From Schaedlerella glycyrrhizinilytica_A (GTDB lineage Bacteria; Bacillota; Clostridia; Lachnospirales; Lachnospiraceae), in the NCBI RefSeq assembly GCF_042852765.1, contig NZ_AP031414.1: DNA of 64,000 nt. One strand, given 5' to 3'. The notes beneath the pieces are model-generated. The model was given only the letters and a program-made list of their open reading frames with translations. It was not told the DNA's origin and searched no databases. A program made the translations under genes and the position numbers. Positions 37,102-46,490 of the stretch are shown piece after piece (within the stretch, counting starts at the first letter, position 1; each line of letters starts with the position of its first letter).

Positions 37102-40100
37102 ATTGATTCAAAATATGCGGGAACAAGGAATTGGTATTTGGACTGAAGGTGGGAAAATACGTTATTTAAAAAAGGATGGGAAATTAGATGATGATATAAA
37201 AAATATTTTGATTTATAACAAAAAGGAAATTATAAGTTATTTTGAAGAAGAAAGGGAGCGTTTCGATAAATTTCCACTGACGGATATTCAAATGGCTTAT
37301 TTGTTAGGGCGAAAAAATTCTTTCGAGTATGGGGATGTGGCAAGTCATCTATATTTAGAACTGGATTATCCGGCCTTGGATTCTGTAAAAGTACAAAAGA
37401 TTTGGAATCAGTTAATTGATAAGCATGATATGTTGAGAGCTATTGTTTTAGAAGATGGGACTCAAGAAGTATTAAGAGATGTGGCAGAATATCCCATATA
37501 TATCTCTACAAAATGTGAAGAAATACGCAGCAAATGGTCTGATAAATACTATAATACTGAAACGTGGCCTATGTTTGATATTGGTGTAACCGAAGACAAA
37601 GAAAAAACTACATTGCATTTATCGTTTGATTTTTTGATTGCAGACTGGGCAAGTATTTGGACATTATTAATAGAATTTGAGACAATATACTACAATAAGG
37701 GTAACGGGGATGAAAAGTGTGCTATTTCATTTCGAAATTATGTACTTAATGAGATGGGAATGAAAAACAGTAGTCGATATCGTAGAGATAAAGAGTATTG
37801 GAAAAATAGACTGGATATAATTCCTGAAGCGCCAGTTCTCCCGATGCGATCGAATGCTGAAAAAAGTAATAAATTTATTCGTATGGCAAGGAAATTATCG
37901 GCTGAAGACTGGGAAAAAATAAAGTTTTTTTCAAGTCAAAATAGTGTGACGCCTACAGCGACTGTGCTTTCTATATTTGCTTTGTGTATTGAACGCTGGA
38001 GTGTAAACAAAAAATTTTCATTAAATCTAACTACACTCATAAGAAATAACAAATATACGGGTATTTACAATACTATTGGAGACTTTACTAGTGTAGATGT
38101 TTTAGAAATTGATTTAAGTGAGAAAATAATATTTGCTGATTTTGTAAAAAATGTAAATAAACAAATTTTTGAAGATTTGGATCATAGTTCATATTCTGGG
38201 ATCGAAGTGATTCGCGATTTGCGAAAGAGAAGAAAGAATCCGATGCTTTTCTTTCCTATTATTTTTACAAGTTCTATTGGATTGATAAAAAACGATGGGA
38301 TGGTTGGGAAAGTTAATAATAATGGAATCAGTCAGACGCCGCAGGCTTTCTTAGATTGTCAAGTTATGGATAATGAAGAAGGTTTATTTATTAATTGGGA
38401 TATCCGAAACGGTATTTTTGAAGAAGGAGTTATTCAAGATATATTTTGTACCTTTTTAACATATTTGAAAAAAATTTCGGAATCCGTTGAATTTTGGAAT
38501 CAACAAGCAAATGTAGAATTACCTGAAAAGCAAATGGATCAAAGAAAGAATGTAAATAGTACTTTTAAAGAGATAAAGATGGATACTCTGCAGAACCTAT
38601 TTCTGAAGAGTGCTTTAGAAATGCCGAAAAAAACAGCAGTCGTGGATGAATGTGGAGAACATACATATGAAGAACTATTGTGGACTGCATATGGAATAGC
38701 AGATGAATTGCAGAAATGCAGTTGTAAAGCAGGTGACTATGTTGGAATCAAATTGAATAAGAGTTTTTTTCAGATTGCGAGTGTTTTGGGAACTTTGTTG
38801 ATTGGAGCAGCATTTGTTCCGATAGACAATGACCAACCAGAAATTCGTGCAGATAAAATACTGGAGATAGCAAAAATCAAATGCTTAATTGGAGAAAAAG
38901 AAGAAACTCATAAATATAGAGAAAAATATAAATGGATTGACAAAGACAGTGTCATTTTAAAAAAGAGTTATGATGAGATTGTTAATGACAACTTTGATGA
39001 TGTGGCATATGTGATTTTTACGTCTGGATCCACAGGTGAACCTAAAGGGGTAGTTATCGAGCAGCAAGCTGTTGTAAATACGATTATAGATATAAATGAA
39101 AGATTTCAGGTAAAAGATAAAGACAGTATTCTGGCGCTCTCACAATTACATTTTGATCTTTCTGTTTATGATATTTTTGGAATGTTAGCTACAGGTGGAA
39201 CAATAGTAATACCAGAAAAAGTTAGATATAAAGATCCGTCTTATTGGCTTATGTTGGTAGAGAAGTGGAATATCACAGTTTGGAATTCTGTGCCCGCCTT
39301 TATGGAAATGTTTGTAGACTATCTTGAACGATTCTATAAAGGAGAAAAATTGTCAATTAACAAAATATTGTTGTCAGGTGATTGGATACCAGTAAAGTTG
39401 CCAGAAAAAATTTGCAGATTCTTAAAAGACGTTCGAATATATTCACTAGGAGGGGCTACGGAAGCTAGCATATGGTCTATTTATCACGAGTGCAAAATGG
39501 GTGAATCATATAATAGTAGCATACCGTACGGTGTTCCTTTAAGTAACCAAGGTTTTGAAGTGCTGGATGCAAATATGAAACCATGCCCAGATATGGTACA
39601 AGGAGAACTATATATAACAGGAAAAGGGTTAGCAAAAGAGTATTTGGGAGATGTTTCTAAAACACAAAGTAGCTTTTTTTGGTTAAATAATAAACGAATA
39701 TATAAAACCGGGGATTTCGGCAGATATTTAAGGAACGGAGAGATTGAGTTTTTAGGACGCAAAGATTCCCAAATAAAAATTTCGGGGCATAGAATTGATA
39801 CCGGGGAAATAGAAAATGCAATTATGGATTGCTGCTCGGGGAAAAACTGTTGTGTAACAACAGTAGATTGGAATAATGAACCAAAGTTGGTTGCGGTAAT
39901 TGTTCCAAAAGAAGATGAAAAAAAAGATGAAAAGAGTGTACGGGAAGCATTGAAGCGATACTTACCTCAGTATATGATACCGTTTTTTTTGCAATTTATT
40001 GATGAAATACCATGTACTTCAAATGGTAAAGTCGATAGACAGGCAATTCGGAAACTCTTTATTGATAAAAGGGATGATAAGATTCAACATAAAAGATGGG

Positions 40101-41311
40101 AATTAGAAAATTTAATAGACAAAGAAATTTATTCGATTTTAATCAGTGTCTTAAAGGTTGATGCATTATATCCAGATGATAATCTATTTGAATTAGGGGC
40201 AGATTCTTTATTAATGGCACAGATTGCGGGCAGAGTAAAAGAAATTATAGAGCAAACTAAAACATCCGTCACTTTTGATGAGATTCTACGCCAAATATTG
40301 AATAATCCTACGGGGGAAGCAATAACAACCTTTGTAAAGAGCAAGCAGAACATTCTAACATCTGAGAATGTACGAACTGATGATTTTAGAATTATAGAGA
40401 AAACTGCGAAGGATACAGTATATATTTTTTTCCATACGGCATTAGGAACAACTAATTGTTATCGCTTTGTAGAAAAGGAATTACGAAAAGAGGATTTGGG
40501 AGATTTTCTATTTATAAATGTAGAAGATGTAGAATGGTATTATTCAATACAATATCATGAATTAGTTGATAGAATTACAGACGAGTATGTTCGGAAAATA
40601 GAGCAACTTCACTATAAAAATATTAATCTTATTGGATATTGTCTTGGAGGTATTCTTGCATTAAATGTAGCTGTAAAATTGCTGGAGAAAGGAATCGAAG
40701 TAAATAATCTGTTTGTTATAGATAGTTATCCTGTTTCCGGGAAAGTAGAGGATGAATTTATAGATGAAGTGATCTTTTTGCCTAACTATCAATTAATGCT
40801 TTCGGAGGTTCTGGAAGATGTCGATGACTTTAAGGTAATGGAATTTATTACAGAAGTGAGGAAAAGAAATAATGGTAATATCCCTCAAAATACTTTCTTT
40901 AACATTATAGAGAAAGATAGCAAAATGAAAAACAATAGTGGTCTTTGGGAATTTGTTAATAGTACAAAAGAAAAAAGATTTGAAGCCTACGCAAAAGCCA
41001 TTGAGAAAAAAACTTGCATTAACGTGAGTGCTGAACTGCTAGAAGCAACATTTGAAATTTATCAGCATGGATTTAAAGGTGCAAATGTAGAATTACCTTT
41101 TTATAGTGGGGATATTTGTTATTTATCAGCATGTGAAGAACAAAAATATTTTTTTGCAGATAAAAACCAAAATTTAGAAATGTGGAACGATATATGTCTT
41201 GGGGAATTTGAAGTGATAAATGTTCCGGGAAATCATGTTACATGCATTCATAGTGAGGAAAATGCCACATTGCTAGCACAAATAATTATAGAGAGGAATA
41301 TAAGAGGATGA
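37088..41311 (+). CDS. Terminal NRPS: docking-Cy-A(Cys)-PCP-TE
   Basis: A 1,407-aa synthetase. Residues 1-55 match a TubC-type N-terminal docking domain (LIQNMREQGIGIWTEGGKIRY). Cy (about 58-490) has D181 and D186 in DxxxxDxxS. The A domain (about 495-1000) reads DLYNLSLIW, the cysteine code, and has no inserted domain. The PCP has Ser1040 in LGADSLLMAQ. A thioesterase domain (about 1100-1407) ends it; its nucleophile elbow is GYCLGG, with Cys1185 instead of Ser, and a late histidine in PGNHVTCIH. The GTG start lies 9 bases after GGAGG. It should add a third cyclized cysteine and release the product. Confidence 0.88.
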   Translation: MEVSKLIQNMREQGIGIWTEGGKIRYLKKDGKLDDDIKNILIYNKKEIISYFEEERERFDKFPLTDIQMAYLLGRKNSFEYGDVASHLYLELDYPALDSVKVQKIWNQLIDKHDMLRAIVLEDGTQEVLRDVAEYPIYISTKCEEIRSKWSDKYYNTETWPMFDIGVTEDKEKTTLHLSFDFLIADWASIWTLLIEFETIYYNKGNGDEKCAISFRNYVLNEMGMKNSSRYRRDKEYWKNRLDIIPEAPVLPMRSNAEKSNKFIRMARKLSAEDWEKIKFFSSQNSVTPTATVLSIFALCIERWSVNKKFSLNLTTLIRNNKYTGIYNTIGDFTSVDVLEIDLSEKIIFADFVKNVNKQIFEDLDHSSYSGIEVIRDLRKRRKNPMLFFPIIFTSSIGLIKNDGMVGKVNNNGISQTPQAFLDCQVMDNEEGLFINWDIRNGIFEEGVIQDIFCTFLTYLKKISESVEFWNQQANVELPEKQMDQRKNVNSTFKEIKMDTLQNLFLKSALEMPKKTAVVDECGEHTYEELLWTAYGIADELQKCSCKAGDYVGIKLNKSFFQIASVLGTLLIGAAFVPIDNDQPEIRADKILEIAKIKCLIGEKEETHKYREKYKWIDKDSVILKKSYDEIVNDNFDDVAYVIFTSGSTGEPKGVVIEQQAVVNTIIDINERFQVKDKDSILALSQLHFDLSVYDIFGMLATGGTIVIPEKVRYKDPSYWLMLVEKWNITVWNSVPAFMEMFVDYLERFYKGEKLSINKILLSGDWIPVKLPEKICRFLKDVRIYSLGGATEASIWSIYHECKMGESYNSSIPYGVPLSNQGFEVLDANMKPCPDMVQGELYITGKGLAKEYLGDVSKTQSSFFWLNNKRIYKTGDFGRYLRNGEIEFLGRKDSQIKISGHRIDTGEIENAIMDCCSGKNCCVTTVDWNNEPKLVAVIVPKEDEKKDEKSVREALKRYLPQYMIPFFLQFIDEIPCTSNGKVDRQAIRKLFIDKRDDKIQHKRWELENLIDKEIYSILISVLKVDALYPDDNLFELGADSLLMAQIAGRVKEIIEQTKTSVTFDEILRQILNNPTGEAITTFVKSKQNILTSENVRTDDFRIIEKTAKDTVYIFFHTALGTTNCYRFVEKELRKEDLGDFLFINVEDVEWYYSIQYHELVDRITDEYVRKIEQLHYKNINLIGYCLGGILALNVAVKLLEKGIEVNNLFVIDSYPVSGKVEDEFIDEVIFLPNYQLMLSEVLEDVDDFKVMEFITEVRKRNNGNIPQNTFFNIIEKDSKMKNNSGLWEFVNSTKEKRFEAYAKAIEKKTCINVSAELLEATFEIYQHGFKGANVELPFYSGDICYLSACEEQKYFFADKNQNLEMWNDICLGEFEVINVPGNHVTCIHSEENATLLAQIIIERNIRG

Positions 41312-42405
41312 AGAAGAATATAGGAATTCTTGGAGCAACAGGTTTGGTAGGATCATCTGTGTTATCTGCGTTACAAGGGAAAGGGTATGCTTTACTTATA
41401 GGGGCACGTAATCAATATAAACTTCAGTGTTTGAAAGAAGAATTTTCAACAGAGAATATAGAAATTATACAGATGGATGTATTTATTCCGAAACAAGTTG
41501 AAATGTTCTGTTCGCAATGCGATGTAGTCATTAATTGTACATCTCCCGCATCTATAGTTGGGACAAGGATAGTTCGAGAGTGTATTAAGCAAGGGAATGA
41601 TTATATTGATCCATTTGGAGAAGGAGATGTCGAGAAATATATTGTTGATAATAAAAGTATGATAGGGGATAAAAAAACTAGAATTATACTATCATCAGGT
41701 ACATATCCAGGATTATCAGAAGCTCTATTTAAGTATGTGGCAGAAATACATAAAGGAGCTGAGGTATCTATCAAAGAATACTTTTATGGAAATAGTTATT
41801 TTTCGCATGGAGCTACACAAGATGTAATATCAAGTATGATTAATAATAAATCTAAAAGCATGAGTTTTTTTTATAAAGACGAAATTATTCCATGCAAAAT
41901 GAGGATAGGGGAAAGTATATGTATAGATGAGAAAGTAGGAACAATGTATCTGTATCCTATTATTAGTAAAGATTTTCGAAGAGTGTGCAAGGAAACAGGA
42001 GTCAAGGAAGGTTGTTTTTTTAACACATTTTCTGATCTGTCTTCCATGGCTAGTTTTTTTGAAATTGGAAGCAAAATATATCATTCGAATAGTATGGATA
42101 CTTTTGGATATACAGAGCAATTGGAAAAAATGTATAGGAACAAAAGTACAGAAAATGAAAAGACTATATTTTGGTTTGGTATAGAACTTGTAAATGGAAA
42201 TGATGTAGAAAAAAAACTTATGTCTTTTGAATATGCGTGTAACTGGAATTCCCTATCGGGGTATGTTTGTGCGTTGGTGGCAGAATGGTGCCTAAACGAT
42301 GAAATTTCAAAAGGAAAGGCATATAATTTAGATGAAATAGAAGGTATTCAAAAATTTATAGAGAGTCTTCCGGGAGAAATAAAACAGAATATAGTTAAAC
42401 TTTAA
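41308..42405 (+). CDS. Saccharopine dehydrogenase-like NAD(P)-binding protein
   Basis: A 365-aa soluble protein. The N-terminal Rossmann motif GILGATGLVGSSVL, then NCTSPASIVGTRIVRECIKQGNDYIDPFGE, places it with saccharopine dehydrogenase-like proteins. The start overlaps the stop of the NRPS (ATGA), so it belongs to the biosynthetic operon. It may reduce or otherwise modify the enzyme-bound or released product; the reductase upstream already supplies the usual thiazoline reduction, so its job is open. It is the last gene of the AT-rich segment. Confidence 0.72.
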   Translation: MKKNIGILGATGLVGSSVLSALQGKGYALLIGARNQYKLQCLKEEFSTENIEIIQMDVFIPKQVEMFCSQCDVVINCTSPASIVGTRIVRECIKQGNDYIDPFGEGDVEKYIVDNKSMIGDKKTRIILSSGTYPGLSEALFKYVAEIHKGAEVSIKEYFYGNSYFSHGATQDVISSMINNKSKSMSFFYKDEIIPCKMRIGESICIDEKVGTMYLYPIISKDFRRVCKETGVKEGCFFNTFSDLSSMASFFEIGSKIYHSNSMDTFGYTEQLEKMYRNKSTENEKTIFWFGIELVNGNDVEKKLMSFEYACNWNSLSGYVCALVAEWCLNDEISKGKAYNLDEIEGIQKFIESLPGEIKQNIVKL

Positions 42406-42455
42406 ACAAAAGAATTCTATTTCAAAAATAATATTCAAATGAATCAGAAAAAAAT

Positions 42456-42513
42456 CTATTTGGATTTAAAATGCCTTTTTGGAGTAGAAAAATATTATCA
42501 TATCTGTTATATT
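42456..42513 (+). promoter_or_regulatory. Promoter of the ECF/AraC operon with AraC-box candidate
   Basis: CTATTTGG (42456-42463), five bases, then AAATGCCTTTTTGGAG (42469-42484), then 23 bases to an extended -10 TG-T-TATATT (42505-42513). No -35 is present, as expected for an activator-dependent promoter. The ABC-transporter promoter has the same elements at the same spacings. Confidence 0.65.
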
Positions 42514-42524
42514 ACGTTGAAGAA

Positions 42525-42542
42525 GGTTAGAACTGGCTAACC
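42525..42542 (+). promoter_or_regulatory. Inverted repeat GGTTAG-N6-CTAACC near the transcript start
   Basis: A perfect 6-bp inverted repeat with six-base spacer about 12 bases after the -10 box and just before AAGGAGG. It could be an operator at the start site or a 5' mRNA hairpin. The ABC operon has a related hairpin at the same place. Confidence 0.45.
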
Positions 42543-42562
42543 AAAAGAAGGAGGATGTTATA

Positions 42563-43141
42563 ATGAAGAAACTACAAGGAAAAGACCTTATTAACGTTGG
42601 AATCTTTACTGCAATTTATTTCGTGGTATTTATGGCCGTTGCTATGTTGGGTTTTATCCCTATTTTTTTGCCACTGCTGATTGCGATTGCGCCGCTTATT
42701 GCCGGCATTGTTATGATGCTGTACTATTCTAAAATCCAAAAGTTTGGAATGGTGTCTCTGACCGGTTTGATCTGTGGTATTTTGATGCTGCTCACAGGTA
42801 TGGGATATTGGAGTATTATTACCGGTTTTGTTTTTGGTGTTCTGGCTGATCTAATCTTGAAGTCCGGCGATTATAAGAGCGCAAAGAAAGGGATCATTTC
42901 TCATGGGGTTTTCTCGATGTGGATTATTGGTAATTATATTCCTATTGTTGTAACAAGGGACAGCTATTACCAAGATTTGATTACTGGCTATAGTCAGGAA
43001 TATGCCGATGCGATTATGGGGTATATCAGTGCATATACACTTCCGCTTCTTTTGATTGCCGGTTTTGTCTGCGGCGTGATTGGCGGTATCATCGGACAGA
43101 AGATTTTTAAGAAACACTTCAAAAGGGCAGGTATTGCATAA
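42563..43141 (+). CDS. ECF transporter S component (MptD/trep_Strep type)
   Basis: A 192-aa membrane protein with five or six hydrophobic segments and a basic end, matching the family of putative ECF substrate-binding proteins often called trep_Strep/MptD. It opens KLQGKDLINVGIFTAIYFVVF, as such S components do. It should bind a small substrate and dock on the T component. The stop overlaps the next start (TAATG). In this cluster the substrate may be the metallophore, its metal complex or a precursor (inference). Confidence 0.78.
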   Translation: MKKLQGKDLINVGIFTAIYFVVFMAVAMLGFIPIFLPLLIAIAPLIAGIVMMLYYSKIQKFGMVSLTGLICGILMLLTGMGYWSIITGFVFGVLADLILKSGDYKSAKKGIISHGVFSMWIIGNYIPIVVTRDSYYQDLITGYSQEYADAIMGYISAYTLPLLLIAGFVCGVIGGIIGQKIFKKHFKRAGIA

Positions 43142-43878
43142 TGCGTCAGGAGTTATTAGCAAGTCAGAAAAGCGGCAGAGGAATACTGTTAGACCCCCGG
43201 ACGAAACTCGCTTTGCTTATCACAATTTCCGTCTTTGTTTTAAGTGGAGGCATTGGTGTAAATTCCAGACAGTTCGCTCCTGTTTTGTCGGCAGTTCCTC
43301 TGATATTGATGCTGACCGAAGGGGCATGGAAGGGGTCATGTATCTATTTTGCCTTGTACGGTGGCAGCTATCTACTGCAAATACTGTCACTCCCGTACTT
43401 GTCAGGACTGCCAAGTTTTTTTGTTGCTGCAGTTTGTGGCTTTTTAATGAGGTTTGTTCCGGGAATTATGATGGGATACATTACAGTCAAAACAACCACC
43501 GTCAGTGAATTTGTTGCTGCCATGAAGAAGCTGCATTTGCCGGAGCAAATTATTATTCCAATGTCTGTTATATTCCGCTTTTTCCCAACAGTTGTTGAGG
43601 AATATAATGCGATAGGCGATGCTATGAAAATGCGAGGGATTCGCTTCGGCGGAGGCAAAGCAGGTGCAATGTTGGAATATAGGCTTGTTCCTGTAATTAT
43701 GTGTTCTGTTAAGATTGGGGAAGAATTAAGTGCTGCAGCCCTGACGAGAGGATTGGGCGGACCGGTTAAGAGAACAAATATCTGCGAAATCGGTTTTCAT
43801 GTGCAGGATATTCTTTTCTTGTTATTGTGTGCAGTGGCTTTTGCTATTCCGATTGCAACAATGATTGCAGGGAGGTAG
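43141..43878 (+). CDS. ECF transporter T component (CbiQ/EcfT family)
   Basis: A 245-aa membrane protein with several hydrophobic segments. It opens with LDPRTKLALLITIS, the usual EcfT start. The cytosolic coupling helices contain MKMRGIRFG and LTRGLGG, the A-R-G type signatures that contact the two ATPases. It lies between the S component and the double ATPase genes, completing a dedicated ECF transporter. Confidence 0.88.
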   Translation: MRQELLASQKSGRGILLDPRTKLALLITISVFVLSGGIGVNSRQFAPVLSAVPLILMLTEGAWKGSCIYFALYGGSYLLQILSLPYLSGLPSFFVAAVCGFLMRFVPGIMMGYITVKTTTVSEFVAAMKKLHLPEQIIIPMSVIFRFFPTVVEEYNAIGDAMKMRGIRFGGGKAGAMLEYRLVPVIMCSVKIGEELSAAALTRGLGGPVKRTNICEIGFHVQDILFLLLCAVAFAIPIATMIAGR

Positions 43879-43882
43879 GATT

Positions 43883-45418
43883 ATGATTGAATGTAAAAAA
43901 GTTTCTTTTTCCTACCCTTCAAATGAAAGTATCGACGGAGAACGTGAAGTACATGGAACGCTGAAAAATATAGACCTGTCTATTAATGATGGAGATTTCG
44001 TGTTGCTCTGCGGAACATCAGGATGCGGCAAAACTACATTAACTCGTTTGTTTAATGGCCTGATTCCGCACTATTACGATGGCAAGCTGGAAGGTAGAGT
44101 CATACTCGATGGCAAAGATATGAGTAGCCTGTCGTTATTTGATATATCAAAAAAAGTGGGTTCTGTTTTTCAGAATCCACGTTCTCAGTTTTTTAATGTG
44201 GACACGACCAGTGAAATTGCTTTTGGATGTGAAAATCATGGGCTAGCCGAGGAAGATATACTGGAACGGGTGGAGCGCGTTTCCAAGCAGTTAAATCTTA
44301 TAAAACTGTTGGATAGAAGTGTTTTTTCCCTGTCGGGCGGAGAAAAGCAAAAAATCGCTTGTGGTTCTGCCGCTGCTGTGGAACCGGATATTTTTGTTTT
44401 GGACGAACCATCTTCCAATCTTGATGCCTATTCCATAGCTGACTTTCAGGAATTGTTGAAAATACTAAAAGCACAGGGAAAAACTATCATCATTGCGGAG
44501 CATCGGCTTTATTATCTTTATGATTTAGCTGACAGGATTATCTATTTAAGCAATGGAGAAATACAAGGGGACTATAATTTGTCGGAATTTCAGTTGATTC
44601 CGGCATCAGAAAAGGCTAAAATGGGATTAAGGCCACTGGGTTTGTGTGACTTTGCAGACATTGATCCTGTCGGTCTGCATCAAGGACGGGGAATGTGGAA
44701 ACTTAACCATTTCCGTTTTGCGTACAAAAATCAGCCGGAAACGCTTCGCTTGGAAGAAGTTGAGATTCCTGCTGGAAATGTAACGGCGGTCATCGGGCAT
44801 AATGGAGCGGGAAAAACAACACTATCCCGTTGCTTGTGTGGATTGGAAAAACGATGTAAAGGAATTCTTGAAAAAGACGGCATATCCTATGCAGGTAAAA
44901 AGCGTCTGAAAATATGCTATATGGTTATGCAGGATGTGAACCACCAGCTTTTTACTGAGAGTGTTTTAGAAGAAGTTTTACTGAGTATGCCGGAAAAGGA
45001 TTCGGACGATTCTCCTGAAAATATAGCAAGGGCAGAAGCCATTCTGAATGAAATGGATTTACTCCCGTACAAGAACTGTCATCCGATGGGACTGTCAGGA
45101 GGACAAAAACAACGTGTAGCTATTGCATCAGCAATTGCTTCTGAACGTCCTCTGATTTTATTTGATGAACCTACCAGCGGGCTTGATCTTTTTCATATGA
45201 GACAGGTAGCCGATTCGGTCAAAGAGCTTGCTAATTCAGGAAAAACAGTTATGATTGTGACCCACGACCCGGAATTTATACTTAGATGCTGCAATCATGT
45301 GATTCATCTGGAAAACGGAATGCTGGAAGAAAGCTATTCCCTCTGGGATATGGAAGGACGAGAACGGCTATTAAACTTCTTTATACTGGAAGGGGGCGGC
45401 GGAAATCAAACTGTTTGA
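43883..45418 (+). CDS. ECF transporter double ATPase (two fused NBDs)
   Basis: A 511-aa protein with two ABC ATPase halves. The first has GTSGCGKTT, LSGGEKQKIACGSA and VLDEPSSNLD. The second has GHNGAGKTT, LSGGQKQRVAIASA and LFDEPTSGLD. Start ATG 43883 follows GGGAGGT; an earlier in-frame TTG inside the T gene is rejected. It energizes the ECF transporter encoded by the two genes before it. Confidence 0.9.
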   Translation: MIECKKVSFSYPSNESIDGEREVHGTLKNIDLSINDGDFVLLCGTSGCGKTTLTRLFNGLIPHYYDGKLEGRVILDGKDMSSLSLFDISKKVGSVFQNPRSQFFNVDTTSEIAFGCENHGLAEEDILERVERVSKQLNLIKLLDRSVFSLSGGEKQKIACGSAAAVEPDIFVLDEPSSNLDAYSIADFQELLKILKAQGKTIIIAEHRLYYLYDLADRIIYLSNGEIQGDYNLSEFQLIPASEKAKMGLRPLGLCDFADIDPVGLHQGRGMWKLNHFRFAYKNQPETLRLEEVEIPAGNVTAVIGHNGAGKTTLSRCLCGLEKRCKGILEKDGISYAGKKRLKICYMVMQDVNHQLFTESVLEEVLLSMPEKDSDDSPENIARAEAILNEMDLLPYKNCHPMGLSGGQKQRVAIASAIASERPLILFDEPTSGLDLFHMRQVADSVKELANSGKTVMIVTHDPEFILRCCNHVIHLENGMLEESYSLWDMEGRERLLNFFILEGGGGNQTV

Positions 45419-45512
45419 TGGTAAAATAAATTGCGGATCAAATGTAAAAAATGTCATTGAAACTGAGGATTGTGTTGTCCTGCAAATTTTTGACGAAAGC
45501 GGCGAAGGGACA

Positions 45513-46370
45513 ATGACAGCTCACAAAATTTTTGATGGCGCTTTTGTGATGTATAGTGATATGCACCTAAAAGAATGCGTTTCTCATTTTCAGAGTAGTA
45601 CAGGCAGTTCGCTTCTCTATATCGACCATTGCCGGGAGGGACGAATCGAAAACGAAATTGGCAATCATGCTTATGGCTATTTACAGGAGCATGAAATGCG
45701 AGTTGATAACAGGCGTTTCCATTCGGGACGAGTTTGCTTTCCGCTTTGCCATTACCACGGGATGACGCTCGGGTTTGATTTGGAAATTGCTGTGCCAGCC
45801 CTCAGAGATTTTTTTGGCGGGTTTTCGGTTGATTTATATGAACTTCAAAAGAAGTATTGTAACGACAAGAAACCGTTTGTTATTCATAATGAGCCGGGAA
45901 TTGAACATATTTTTTCAGAACTTTACTTTGTCCCGCAGCAAATCAAAGGAGACTACTATAAAGTAAAGGCACTGGAACTACTTTTGTATCTGGACGCTTT
46001 GCAAATTTCCGAGTCCAAAGAGGAACGTCCTTATTTTTATAAAGGGCAGGTAGAGAAAATAAAAGCAATCCACGACCTGATTACAACGGATTTGCAAGAG
46101 CATTATACAATGGATGAATTGGCTGAACGGTTCCAGATTTCATTGACGGGCATGAAAAACTGTTTCAAAGAGGTTTACGGAGATTCCATGTATTCTTATC
46201 TTCGCCGTTATCGAATGAATATCGCTGCTACAATGCTCAGGCAGGATTCCAAAAAGGGGATTGCAGAAATTGCCGGAGCTGTCGGATATGAAAGTCCCAG
46301 TAAATTTGCAACGGCCTTTCGTCAGGTGATGGGACAAACGCCTATGGAGTACCGAAAATCTTTTTTCTAA
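45513..46370 (+). CDS. AraC-family transcriptional regulator (YbtA-like role)
   Basis: At least 285 aa, with a C-terminal double helix-turn-helix (IHDLITTDLQEHYTMDELAERFQISLTGMKNCFKEVYG, then IAEIAGAVGYESPSKFATAFRQVMGQTPMEYR). The N-terminal effector domain seems to begin upstream of the ATG given here: the frame is open from 45375 and encodes family-like residues (ETEDCVVLQIFDESGEGT), with a G-rich ribosome site near 45389-45399 but no ATG or GTG. A rare start near 45405-45411, overlapping the ATPase gene, is likely. It probably activates its own operon and the ABC pair through the shared promoter motif, perhaps with metal-loaded siderophore as effector. Confidence 0.83.
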   Translation: MTAHKIFDGAFVMYSDMHLKECVSHFQSSTGSSLLYIDHCREGRIENEIGNHAYGYLQEHEMRVDNRRFHSGRVCFPLCHYHGMTLGFDLEIAVPALRDFFGGFSVDLYELQKKYCNDKKPFVIHNEPGIEHIFSELYFVPQQIKGDYYKVKALELLLYLDALQISESKEERPYFYKGQVEKIKAIHDLITTDLQEHYTMDELAERFQISLTGMKNCFKEVYGDSMYSYLRRYRMNIAATMLRQDSKKGIAEIAGAVGYESPSKFATAFRQVMGQTPMEYRKSFF

Positions 46371-46424
46371 ATGGTGCATAAATGCCGTTTTGGAGAGGAA
46401 AGAAGAATCGAATACTGTTACAAT
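46367..46424 (+). promoter_or_regulatory. Promoter of the ABC-transporter operon with AraC-box candidate
   Basis: CTAAATGG (46367-46374), five bases, AAATGCCGTTTTGGAG (46380-46395), then 23 bases to an extended -10 TG-T-TACAAT (46416-46424). All spacings equal those of the ECF promoter. The upstream half overlaps the last codons of the AraC gene. Confidence 0.65.
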
Positions 46425-46426
46425 GA

Positions 46427-46457
46427 GGATGGTTAGCAAGGACTACCCATCCTTTTT
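46427..46457 (+). terminator. Leader hairpin plus T-tract ahead of the ABC pair
   Basis: GGATGGTTAG (46427-46436) pairs with CTACCCATCC (46443-46452), 9 of 10 pairs canonical and one G-T, followed by five T. It begins at or just after the predicted transcript start, so it may be an attenuator or stabilizing leader rather than an end-of-operon terminator. Confidence 0.55.
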
Positions 46458-46490
46458 CTTTGCTGGCTAAAAAGAAGGAAGGTGATTGTA

